A DNA stretch of 64,000 nt from Bacteroidales bacterium (GTDB lineage: Bacteria > Bacteroidota > Bacteroidia > Bacteroidales > UBA932): positions 1 to 64,000 of the forward strand of contig JAFPWX010000001.1 of assembly GCA_017412645.1 (NCBI GenBank), given 5' to 3'. The stretch's first letter is position 1, and each line of letters starts with the position of its first letter. Positions 24,098 through 32,084 of the stretch are shown here, piece by piece. The position numbers and the translations under genes are program-made. The notes under the pieces were generated by a model that ran no database searches, was not told where the DNA came from, and saw only the letters and a list, made by a program, of their open reading frames with translations.

Positions 24098-24909
24098 GAG
24101 AGATGACCATCGACGAACTGAAGACCGTGCAGGTTGATATCGCCTGTGCGATAGACGCCTTCTGCGCCGAGCATGGATTAAGGTATTTTTTGGGATATGG
24201 CAGCCTGATAGGTGCATTGCGCCACAAGGGCTTCATCCCGTGGGACGAAGATATCGATCTTGGTATGCCGCGGCCGGATTACGAGTTTTTCGTTCATCAT
24301 TTCAACGGCTGGCGTTCAGGTCTGGTGGTTTTCGCCCCGGAATTGGATTCCCGCTACTACGCTCCATATGCCAATGTCTGTGACCAGTCCACGCTCCTCG
24401 AAGAAGAGAATTGTTCGCATGGTCCATTCGAAATAGGTGTCAAAGTGGACGTCTTTCCCATTGACGGTGCTCCGTCCGACGAGCTGGAATGGAAAGAACT
24501 GCGCATAAAGTTGGAGAAACTCAACCACGACCTTTACTTTAAGAATGTCAGACTGGCTCCCAAGTTCCGCAAAGGCTTCGTGACAGGACTTAAGGCTGCC
24601 GGGATCAAGATGAGTCTGGCTTTTACCAGCATCAGAGGTATTCAGCGGCGGATTCGCGAGCTTGCGACTTCCCACGATTTCAACGCTTCAGAAATGTCCG
24701 ACAAGCTCTCTTTCCCCAATCCGGGAAATACCCGTATGAAACGGGAGGTGTTCGAGCATTATATCGATGTCGAATTCGAAGGGCATAAATTCAAGGCCCC
24801 GCGCGACTATGACGTGTATCAGCGGGCTATCTACGGCGACTACATGACGCTCCCTCCGGAAAGTGAGCGGGTGCCGCATCATGGCTTCCACGCCTGGTGG
24901 AAGGATTAG
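24094..24909 (+). CDS. LicD family phosphotransferase
   Basis: A 271-residue protein. The LicD signature is clear: FCAEHGLRYFLGYGSLIGAL then HKGFIPWDEDIDLGMPR, with metal-binding Asp residues. LicD-type enzymes transfer phosphocholine or related phospho-alcohols from CDP-linked donors to surface glycans. The cytidylyltransferase encoded convergently at 24906-25340 is a natural donor-making partner. The stop codons of the two genes overlap by 4 bases. Confidence 0.86.
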   Translation: MREMTIDELKTVQVDIACAIDAFCAEHGLRYFLGYGSLIGALRHKGFIPWDEDIDLGMPRPDYEFFVHHFNGWRSGLVVFAPELDSRYYAPYANVCDQSTLLEEENCSHGPFEIGVKVDVFPIDGAPSDELEWKELRIKLEKLNHDLYFKNVRLAPKFRKGFVTGLKAAGIKMSLAFTSIRGIQRRIRELATSHDFNASEMSDKLSFPNPGNTRMKREVFEHYIDVEFEGHKFKAPRDYDVYQRAIYGDYMTLPPESERVPHHGFHAWWKD

Positions 24910-25340
24910 CTTTTGCTTGGTTCGCGCAGACTGTTAAGCGCTTCGTTGATCTTGGTGGAGGAAATACCCTTTGTGTAGGGGAAATACACTACCTGTATGC
25001 CCTCTGCATTTAGTTCTTCCTCGTATTTTTCCCATTTGTCGGTGCCGTACCAGTCGTCTCCAACAAAGAGAACGCTGGCGCCCAATTTCTTGCATGCGGC
25101 CAGTTTGTCCATGTCGTACTGGGGTACGGCTGCATCGACATACTTTATACTGCGCACTATCTCAATCCGGTCTTCAAACGGGATGAAGGCGTGCTTGCCT
25201 TTATACTGAACCAGCTCGTCCGTGGTGACTCCCACTATGAGCTTGTCGCAGAGGCCTTTGGCATTCTTGAGCAGATTCAGGTGACCTACGTGGAAGAGAT
25301 CGAAGACACCTGTGGTATAACCTATCTTAGGCTTTTTCAT
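24906..25340 (-). CDS. Nucleotidyltransferase of the glycerol-3-phosphate/choline-phosphate cytidylyltransferase family
   Basis: A 144-residue protein with GYTTGVFDLFHVGHLNLLK (the HxGH motif of the TagD/CCT family) and YTKGISSTKIN near the end (the ISTT-like CTP motif). It makes CDP-glycerol, CDP-choline or a similar donor from CTP. It overlaps the 3' end of the flippase gene by 14 bases on the same strand, so flippase and cytidylyltransferase form an operon. The substrate is not determined; the neighbouring LicD makes a phospho-alcohol donor likely. Confidence 0.85.
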   Translation of the reverse strand: MKKPKIGYTTGVFDLFHVGHLNLLKNAKGLCDKLIVGVTTDELVQYKGKHAFIPFEDRIEIVRSIKYVDAAVPQYDMDKLAACKKLGASVLFVGDDWYGTDKWEKYEEELNAEGIQVVYFPYTKGISSTKINEALNSLREPSKS

Positions 25341-26874
25341 TTTTATGGAGTTTGTTTTTAATCGAATTCAGAATGGCTTGCCTTTCTCCCTGTGTCGAGC
25401 CCAGGAAGAAAGCTGCCAGAGCAGTGGCGGCGAAAGAAGAGAACACTACCTCCAGCGTGCGAACGGTGGAAGGTTCCTGCAATAGATACAGCAGCAAAGG
25501 CACTATAGCGGCAGCAATGGTGGCGTAAAGGGACTTGACGACCATATCGCCGATTACTTTGCGGAACGGGAGCCTCGTCTGTATGCAGGTGAAGGCTATC
25601 CTTTCTGCGAAAACTGCCAGAGTCGCGCCCACAAGTATCCAATAGGCCACTTCAGGGTTGCCTCCCAGTTTGAATGCTATCCAGGATAGCGGGAGCGCCA
25701 GAACATTCGTCGCAGAAGCCACGATCTCATAGATCTTGACCTTGCCGGTTGCGAAGATTGCGTGGGCGAAGGGGGCGCCCATGGCGGTGAAGAGCGAGGC
25801 CAGCATGGCGATGCGAACGAAGGCCGCAGCGTGCGCTGGGACAGTTCCGAGCCAGAGTCTCAGGAGTTCGGGCGCCTCGAGGATGATAGGGAAGGCGAAG
25901 AAGAAATAGAGGAGGTAGGAGTATCTTGCGCCCTTGCAGATGAGTTCGTGCATGTAGGGCAGGTTGCCCGAGGCGTAGCTCTTGTTAATCTGCGGGTTGA
26001 TGGCGGTGGTGATGTTGCCGATGAAGCGGGTCATGTTGCCGTCGAGCTTCGCCGTTACGTCGCGGGCGGCGTTCACCCTCACGCCGAAGAAGATGTTGAA
26101 GAGAAGGTTGATGCCCTGGGCGTTCAGCACATAGGCTCCGTTCCCGAGGAAGGTCCAGCCGGCGAAGGAACCCATCTCCCGCACCATTGGCCTCGTGACT
26201 TTGGAACGACGGAAACGGCATTCTTCGAAATGACGTTTTGCGTAGATGGCATAGAGCAGACGGACCAGCACCGCTACGGCCACCATAAGAAGGGCGTAGA
26301 GCTTGAGCTTGTCGGCTCCGGCGAACCTTGTTGCGAGGGCGGCACCGAGTGCGAGCAGCGCCTCTGCTATGCTGATGTAGGCGAAGGCCTCCATCTTTTC
26401 ATGGGCGATGATGGCGGCGTTGTAGGGGACTGCCAGCATGTTGAGCAGGAAGATGAGGATGGAGCACTGCAGCACCAGGTTAGCGGCGCCCATGCGGCCT
26501 TCGGGGATGACCATTTTGGAATTGAGGAACCACACTCCGAAGCCTTCGGCCAGAAGCAGCACTGCGAGTGCCAGAACCACCTGGATGAAGACGGTGGTGG
26601 AGAAGACTTCCTCCATGCGCTTCTCGGCTTTTCCGAGTTCGAAGGCCATGAAGCGGCTGATTGCCCCTGAGACGGATCCCGTTAGTATGCCGAAAAGTGC
26701 GACCACTCCGCCCACGGCTCCGTAGATGCCGAAGTCGTCCTGACCGAGGGCGTTCAGCACTACTCTGGACGTGTACAGGCCCACCAGCAGCATGACCGTC
26801 ATGCGGACATAAAGCAGGGCGGTATTGCGGGCTATCCTGCGGCTGTTTGCGGAAATAGGGGCCTTTGTGTCCAT
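25327..26874 (-). CDS. Polysaccharide flippase-like MATE/MOP superfamily protein (Wzx-type)
   Basis: A 515-residue integral membrane protein with about 12 to 14 hydrophobic segments. LYTSRVVLNALGQDDFGIYG is the usual start of Bacteroidota O-antigen/polysaccharide flippases. It probably moves lipid-linked repeat units across the inner membrane. ATG 26874 is chosen because the upstream in-frame ATG precedes a good minus-strand -7 element (TATATTTG, 26883-26890). Confidence 0.84.
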   Translation of the reverse strand: MDTKAPISANSRRIARNTALLYVRMTVMLLVGLYTSRVVLNALGQDDFGIYGAVGGVVALFGILTGSVSGAISRFMAFELGKAEKRMEEVFSTTVFIQVVLALAVLLLAEGFGVWFLNSKMVIPEGRMGAANLVLQCSILIFLLNMLAVPYNAAIIAHEKMEAFAYISIAEALLALGAALATRFAGADKLKLYALLMVAVAVLVRLLYAIYAKRHFEECRFRRSKVTRPMVREMGSFAGWTFLGNGAYVLNAQGINLLFNIFFGVRVNAARDVTAKLDGNMTRFIGNITTAINPQINKSYASGNLPYMHELICKGARYSYLLYFFFAFPIILEAPELLRLWLGTVPAHAAAFVRIAMLASLFTAMGAPFAHAIFATGKVKIYEIVASATNVLALPLSWIAFKLGGNPEVAYWILVGATLAVFAERIAFTCIQTRLPFRKVIGDMVVKSLYATIAAAIVPLLLYLLQEPSTVRTLEVVFSSFAATALAAFFLGSTQGERQAILNSIKNKLHKNEKA

Positions 26875-26882
26875 ACAATTTT

Positions 26883-26910
26883 CAAATATAAGCATTTTTT
26901 AGTAACTTGC
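26883..26910. promoter_or_regulatory. Divergent promoter elements between flippase and BASS transporter genes
   Basis: Minus TATATTTG (26883-26890) lies 8 bases before the flippase ATG. Plus TAACTTGC (26903-26910), a variant -7 element, lies 21 bases before the transporter ATG at 26932. Confidence 0.45.
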
Positions 26911-26931
26911 GAGGTTTTAAAACGCTAAACT

Positions 26932-27927
26932 ATGGCACCTGAAATCGTTCAGCAAATCGATTCCATCGTCGTTACGCTCAATGCGGGCGGCATGAACACC
27001 ATCAACATCATTCTTGCATTCGTAATGTACGGAGTGGCCCTTGGCATTCAGCCCCGTATCTTCGTCGATGTATTCAAGAAACCGAAGTTGGTGCTGCTCG
27101 GTATGCTTTGCCAGCTGGTGCTGCTGCCCCTGTTCACCTTCCTTCTGGCATGGGTGCTGGGCCCGGCAGTGTCGTTCTCCATGGCCATGGGTATGATACT
27201 GGTGGCATCCTGCCCCGGCGGCAACATAAGCAACTTCATTTCCAGCCTGAGCAAGGCCAACATCGAGCTCAGCGTGAGCCTCACCGCCATCTCCACGGCC
27301 CTGGCCATGCTCATGACCCCGTTCAACTTCTGGCTCTACGGCAATCTGTATATAAAGGTGGCGGACCTCTCCACCCTCGTGGGTTCCGTTCCCAATCTGC
27401 ACATTCCCTTCTGGGATGTGTTCAAGACCATTGTCATCCTGCTCGGAATTCCGCTCACCCTGGGCATGCTCACCGCGCATTTCTTCCCTAAGGCCGCGGA
27501 AAAGATGAAGAAACCCTTCCAGTGGTTCAGCATCATTTTCTTCCTGGCTATGGTAGTGCTCTCGTTCGTGGGTAATATCACTGCCTTCCTGCAGTGCGTG
27601 AAGTACATCTTCCTTGTGGTTTTCATCCATAACGCCCTGGCTCTCAGCATAGGCTATGGCACCGGCAGCCTCTTCAAGGTAGGGGAGCGCGACCGTCGTA
27701 CCATGACCATCGAGACCGGTATTCAGAACAGTGGACTGGGTCTCGCCCTCATGCTCGGCGCCAACCATATCTTCGCCAACTTCATGCCCGATTATCCGCA
27801 CGGAGTCCCCGGCGGCATGCTGGTGATCACCGCATGGTGGGGCATCTGGCACATCATAGCAGGCCTTTCCGTGGCGGGATTCTTCAATCTGAAAGACCGC
27901 AGGGCAGCTAAAAAAGCAAACGCATAA
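26932..27927 (+). CDS. Bile acid:sodium symporter family (BASS) transporter
   Basis: A 331-residue membrane protein with about nine or ten segments. Family motifs are present: SCPGGNISNFISSL in the first half and TIETGIQNSGLGLALML in the second, the two crossover regions that bind sodium. Bacterial members carry bile acids, pantoate or other organic anions; the substrate here is unknown. The next gene, an outer-membrane barrel, begins 1 base after the stop, suggesting a coupled route across both membranes. Confidence 0.85.
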   Translation: MAPEIVQQIDSIVVTLNAGGMNTINIILAFVMYGVALGIQPRIFVDVFKKPKLVLLGMLCQLVLLPLFTFLLAWVLGPAVSFSMAMGMILVASCPGGNISNFISSLSKANIELSVSLTAISTALAMLMTPFNFWLYGNLYIKVADLSTLVGSVPNLHIPFWDVFKTIVILLGIPLTLGMLTAHFFPKAAEKMKKPFQWFSIIFFLAMVVLSFVGNITAFLQCVKYIFLVVFIHNALALSIGYGTGSLFKVGERDRRTMTIETGIQNSGLGLALMLGANHIFANFMPDYPHGVPGGMLVITAWWGIWHIIAGLSVAGFFNLKDRRAAKKANA

Positions 27928-27928
27928 C

Positions 27929-29269
27929 ATGAAAAAACTTCTTCTCGCGGCAGGGCTCTTGCTCTGCCTCGGTTTTTCGGCTGCAGCGCAGGAGGAAATC
28001 AAGACCGGCTATAACTTCGGTCCGGTTCCTGCCGTGGCGTTCGACGCAGACAAGGGATTCCAGCTCGGAGCGCTCGTGAATATCTACAATTTCGGCGACG
28101 GAAGCTCCTATCCCAATTACAAGTCGATGACCTATCTGGAGGCGTCGTTCTTCAGCAAGGGGTCCAAGCTCTTCACCGTGTACTACGACAACATGGTGCT
28201 CATCCCCGGGGTGCGCGTCTCTGCATGCGTCACTGCGGCCCTGGACAAGGCCATGGACTTCTATGGCTTCAACGGCTACCGGAGCTTCTACGACGTGGAG
28301 CGCGTGAACGACAAGACCCTGCCTTACTACAATCCGTTCTACCGGGTGGACAGGGTCCAGCTCCTTGGAAATCTGGACTTTACCGGCAATATCACCGACC
28401 ATCTTCAGTGGGAGGCCGGTTATCATCCTTCGTATTTCCGTGAGGGCGCTGTGGATGTGGCCAATATCAATAAGGGAAAGGAGGGCAACGACGTGTATCA
28501 GGAGCCGTCCACCCTTTACGAAGATTACGTGAAATGGGGTCTCATCGGCGCGTCCGAGGCTGCCGGCGGCTTCTCCAGCACCGTGCGTCTGGGCCTTCAG
28601 TACGACACCCGCGACAAGGAAGGCGCGCCCACCAGGGGCATCTGGGCCGAAGGCCACCTTTCGCTCGCTCCGAAATGGCTGGGCACGAAGAATCCCTATT
28701 ACCGCTACTCCCTCACCATGAGGCAGTATTTCCCTCTCATCGACAACGATGTGCTCACGGCCTGCTACAGAGTCAATTACGAAGGCTCTTTCGGCAATAA
28801 TGATCCCTATTACGTGTTGCCCTACATGACCCGTATGGGCCTGAGTTTCGACCGCGACGGTATGGGCGGATACGACACCGTGCGCGGTATGCTCCGCGAC
28901 CGCGTTATGGGTCTCGACATGGCCACATGGACTGCGGAGCTCCGCTGGAGGTTCGTGAAGTTCGTGCTATGGAAGCAGAACATAGGCTTCGGCCTCACAG
29001 CTTTCACCGACGGCGCCATGGTCACCCGTGGCCGCAGTATGGATTTCTCAGGCGATGAAGGATACCGTTCTGCCTATGAACTCTACATGGCAAGCGGTGA
29101 GGAAAAGGACATCCCGCACATCACCGCAGGCGCCGGACTCCGTTTCATCATGAACGAGAACTTCATCATCGCGTTCGAGTACGGTGCGCCCATAACCGCC
29201 TTTGGAGGCGCTCTGAAGGGACAGGATGGTCCCGGGGCATTCTACATAAATACAGGGTATTTATTCTGA
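27929..29269 (+). CDS. Outer-membrane protein of the BamA/TamA (Omp85) barrel type
   Basis: A 446-residue protein with a signal peptide (MKKLLLAAGLLLCLGFSAAA-Q). No POTRA domains precede the barrel; the C-terminal half resembles the Omp85 barrel (LGLQYDTRDKEGAPTRGIWA, and VRGMLRDRVMG, near the usual VRG(F/Y) loop). It ends in Phe, as expected for outer-membrane insertion. It is co-transcribed with the BASS symporter. POTRA-less forms are common in Bacteroidota and their role is open; substrate passage for the symporter is my inference. Confidence 0.72.
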   Translation: MKKLLLAAGLLLCLGFSAAAQEEIKTGYNFGPVPAVAFDADKGFQLGALVNIYNFGDGSSYPNYKSMTYLEASFFSKGSKLFTVYYDNMVLIPGVRVSACVTAALDKAMDFYGFNGYRSFYDVERVNDKTLPYYNPFYRVDRVQLLGNLDFTGNITDHLQWEAGYHPSYFREGAVDVANINKGKEGNDVYQEPSTLYEDYVKWGLIGASEAAGGFSSTVRLGLQYDTRDKEGAPTRGIWAEGHLSLAPKWLGTKNPYYRYSLTMRQYFPLIDNDVLTACYRVNYEGSFGNNDPYYVLPYMTRMGLSFDRDGMGGYDTVRGMLRDRVMGLDMATWTAELRWRFVKFVLWKQNIGFGLTAFTDGAMVTRGRSMDFSGDEGYRSAYELYMASGEEKDIPHITAGAGLRFIMNENFIIAFEYGAPITAFGGALKGQDGPGAFYINTGYLF

Positions 29270-29277
29270 TTTTTCCT

Positions 29278-29285
29278 TACCTTTG
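29278..29285 (+). promoter_or_regulatory. -7 element for the BACON lipoprotein operon
   Basis: TACCTTTG is followed by GCGGCCC and the ATG at 29293, giving a very short leader. No clear -33 element is seen. Confidence 0.45.
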
Positions 29286-29292
29286 CGGCCCT

Positions 29293-30888
29293 ATGAAACT
29301 TCGCCTTTTATTATTGCCGGCCATCGCGCTTATGTTCGCTTCGTGCGTCATGAAGTTCGAACTCAAGCCCGAGGTTACGATTCCGGTTTCCGATATTGTT
29401 TTCTTCGCCGAGGGCGGAGAGACAGTGGTTAACGTGAGTGCCAGGAACGAAAAGGATCTGGAAATCATCGCCTGGACCGACCTCACATTCACCGAGCAGT
29501 GCAGCTGGATCAAGCTCCAGCGCAATCTCCCCAAAGTCAGGATCACTGCCCTCCCCAACGAGGGGAAAGAGCGCCGCGCGGTGCTCCGTGCTCTTGCCAC
29601 CAGCGATGCCGGCTCTGCGATGGCCTGCGTCCCCATCGTCCAGTCGGGGAAGGATTATGGCCCCGACGATCCGGATAAGCCGGACGACCCGGATGATCCC
29701 CCGACTCCCGGCGGTGAAATCACCATCGAGTTGAGCACTTATGAACTCGAGTTCACGGCTGAAGGCGGCGCCGCTAAAGTAAGCTGCACCACCAATGCGC
29801 CCAACTGGTATGTGGACTGGACCGAAGAGGACATGGAGACGGAGGCCGCCTGGATAGACTTCGACGAAGAAGGCTGCGACGAGAATTCCGTACGCATACT
29901 GGTTTCTCCCAACACAGGGGAGGCCAGGACCGGTTATTTCTTCATCATGGCATCCTGGGAAGACCTTTTCGAGAATCCCGATGCGGATTATGAATGGGAC
30001 GTGATAGAGATCCGTCAGGCGGCCGGCGCCCCGGGTCCGGATGATCCGGGAACCGAAATCCCTGAAGATGCGTGGGCTAAGGTTACCAGGTCCGCAGACC
30101 TCACGTCCGGCTATTATCTCATAGTCTGTGAGAGCGAATCCGTCGCTTTCGACGCCAGTCTTTCCTCCGACTCAATCGACTCCAGCAATAACGGCCAGAG
30201 CGTTTCGGTCAAGGGCAATTACATCCCGCATGCCGACGGGCTCGAGAAATACGCCTTCTGGTACGACTCCGCCGACGGAAGCATCCGCGCTCAGGGCGGC
30301 TATTATATCAACTGGACTTCCTCGAGCAAAAACGGGCTCAGTACTTCCGACAGTGCGGCTTCGCTAACGGTGACGATATCGGGAGGCAACGCGGATATCA
30401 AGACCTCCTCGAACAGTTATCTCCGATACAATTCGGATTCGGGCCAGAAGCGCTTCCGTTTCTTCAAAAGTTCTTCCTACACGAATCAGGAAGCAGTTCA
30501 GCTCTACAAGATGCCGGATGTTTCCATGGTGCCGGCCTTCAGTGTAAGCACGACGGTACTCACTGCCGGTCCCAAGGCTACCGAAGCCGGCTTCCGTATC
30601 GAAGCCTCCGACGAAGTTGAATGGACGGCATCGTCTTCCAGTTCAGACTTTACCCTCAGCAAGACATCGGGCGCCGGATCGGCCGATATAAAGGTCAACT
30701 TCGAGGCCAACTCAAGCACGGAGCCTCGCTCGGCCAGGATCACCGTCTCAACTGCGAACGAGTCGGTAGAAACTGCCAGCTGGACCATCACCATCACCCA
30801 GGGACCTGCCTCCGAAGGAGACATCGACGACGGCACTCCCGGTTACGACGATCATCTGATCGCAAGACGCAGATACAAGAGAATATGA
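29293..30888 (+). CDS. Lipoprotein with BACON-like Ig domains
   Basis: A 531-residue lipoprotein (signal MKLRLLLLPAIALMFASC). Residues about 30-120 and 150-245 look like BACON domains (VVNVSARNEKDLEI with CSWIKLQ; FTAEGGAAKVSCTTNAPNWY). A Pro/Asp linker (DDPDKPDDPDDPP) joins them. The middle, about 260-395, is an all-beta region that I do not recognise (SGYYLIVCESESVAFDASL). A final Ig-like domain precedes a basic end (ARRRYKRI). It is the first gene of an operon whose next gene starts in its stop codon (ATGA). Probably binds carbohydrate or protein at the surface. Confidence 0.7.
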   Translation: MKLRLLLLPAIALMFASCVMKFELKPEVTIPVSDIVFFAEGGETVVNVSARNEKDLEIIAWTDLTFTEQCSWIKLQRNLPKVRITALPNEGKERRAVLRALATSDAGSAMACVPIVQSGKDYGPDDPDKPDDPDDPPTPGGEITIELSTYELEFTAEGGAAKVSCTTNAPNWYVDWTEEDMETEAAWIDFDEEGCDENSVRILVSPNTGEARTGYFFIMASWEDLFENPDADYEWDVIEIRQAAGAPGPDDPGTEIPEDAWAKVTRSADLTSGYYLIVCESESVAFDASLSSDSIDSSNNGQSVSVKGNYIPHADGLEKYAFWYDSADGSIRAQGGYYINWTSSSKNGLSTSDSAASLTVTISGGNADIKTSSNSYLRYNSDSGQKRFRFFKSSSYTNQEAVQLYKMPDVSMVPAFSVSTTVLTAGPKATEAGFRIEASDEVEWTASSSSSDFTLSKTSGAGSADIKVNFEANSSTEPRSARITVSTANESVETASWTITITQGPASEGDIDDGTPGYDDHLIARRRYKRI

Positions 30889-32078
30889 GAATTACCAGAT
30901 ATATCACCTTCGCCCTGGCAGTCCTGGCCCTGAGCTCCTGCCTGAGCGTTACTAAAGAAGTTAGGATCAAGCCTGGCGACGCCGTTACTGTGAATTTCCG
31001 TGCGGGCACCGACGCCACGAAGACCAGCTTTATCGACCAGACCCAGTCCGGCTATTATCCGGTCCGCTGGAGCGATTCCGACAACGTGGCGGTTTCGCTG
31101 AATGTCGACGGCTGGCAGACTCTTGCCGCAGTGCCGTCGGGCAGCAGGGCTACCGCCACATTCAGCGGTGAATTTGTAGCAGCGGAGAGCTACCGTTTCT
31201 ATGCGGTAAGCCCCGCATCCGCGGTAAAGGACATGAACGACGCCAAGCGTGCGTGGCTCCTTAATATCCCGTGGACCCAGACTCCTGTGCCCGGTTCCGC
31301 AGACCCGAAGGCCATCATCATCGGCGCAAACACCATTGAGACGGCGTCACTGCCCAATCCGGTCACCTTCCTCTTCGGACATCTCACGGCCTACATGCGC
31401 CTCACTCTCACCGGACTCACCGACGCCTACGGGGCGGTGTCGTCCATTGATATCGTGTGCGGGCAGAAATTCGCAGGAGACTGGTATTACAGTCTGGACG
31501 ACGGCTCTTTCTCGCCGCGCGACGCGTCCCGCTCCGTGCATGTGGTCACATCTTCCGTCGAGGATATCTGGATTGCCTGCGCTCCCGTGGACATGTCTTT
31601 CCAGGAGTTTACCGTTACCGTTAACTGCGCCACAGGAAGCGTGCGCCACAGCGTCACCTTCCCCTCCGACAGGCGCTATGCCTCCGGAATGGTGTCTACC
31701 GTTTCCATCGACATGACTTCGGCTACTCCGGTCGCGGTATCGGAGTCCAACGCGGCCTTCATGGACAATACCGTTCCAGGGTATTATCCTGCCAGCGGCA
31801 CTGCGGTTGTCTACGAGCCCGGCGTGAACCAGCTCTGCAGGGAATATGTCGACAAAAAGGTGACGTTCTTCATCGTCTCCCCGGCCTCTTCGGCAATGGT
31901 TTCCTTCTCCGGAATACCTTCCGATGCGGCGATGGGCAGCAGTTTCGACATCACCTACACCACCGTTTCAGAACTGGGGGTGGCGTCGAAATCTTTCAAC
32001 GTCACGGTAGTCAAGGAAGACGGCGCCATGCTCTGGCTTCTGGGTTCCGCAGGAGACAGGTTCATCGTTAAAAAGTAA
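30885..32078 (+). CDS. Fimbrillin-like lipoprotein
   Basis: A 397-residue lipoprotein (MRITRYITFALAVLALSSC). The pattern VTVNFRAGTDATKTSF, YYPVRWSDSDNVAVSL, ATFSGEF and the HLTAYMRLTLTGL segment is that of fimbrillin-family proteins, which form or anchor surface fimbriae in Bacteroidales. A C-terminal Ig-like domain (VSFSGIPSDAAMGSSFDITY) is appended. ATG 30885 overlaps the upstream stop by 4 bases; a longer upstream frame would run inside the previous gene and lacks the signal peptide at its start. Confidence 0.68.
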   Translation: MRITRYITFALAVLALSSCLSVTKEVRIKPGDAVTVNFRAGTDATKTSFIDQTQSGYYPVRWSDSDNVAVSLNVDGWQTLAAVPSGSRATATFSGEFVAAESYRFYAVSPASAVKDMNDAKRAWLLNIPWTQTPVPGSADPKAIIIGANTIETASLPNPVTFLFGHLTAYMRLTLTGLTDAYGAVSSIDIVCGQKFAGDWYYSLDDGSFSPRDASRSVHVVTSSVEDIWIACAPVDMSFQEFTVTVNCATGSVRHSVTFPSDRRYASGMVSTVSIDMTSATPVAVSESNAAFMDNTVPGYYPASGTAVVYEPGVNQLCREYVDKKVTFFIVSPASSAMVSFSGIPSDAAMGSSFDITYTTVSELGVASKSFNVTVVKEDGAMLWLLGSAGDRFIVKK

Positions 32079-32084
32079 GTGCTT

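Noticed and set aside
30621-30884. N-terminal extension of the fimbrillin-like gene
   Set aside because: It runs inside the BACON gene in another frame; the lipoprotein signal starts at 30885.
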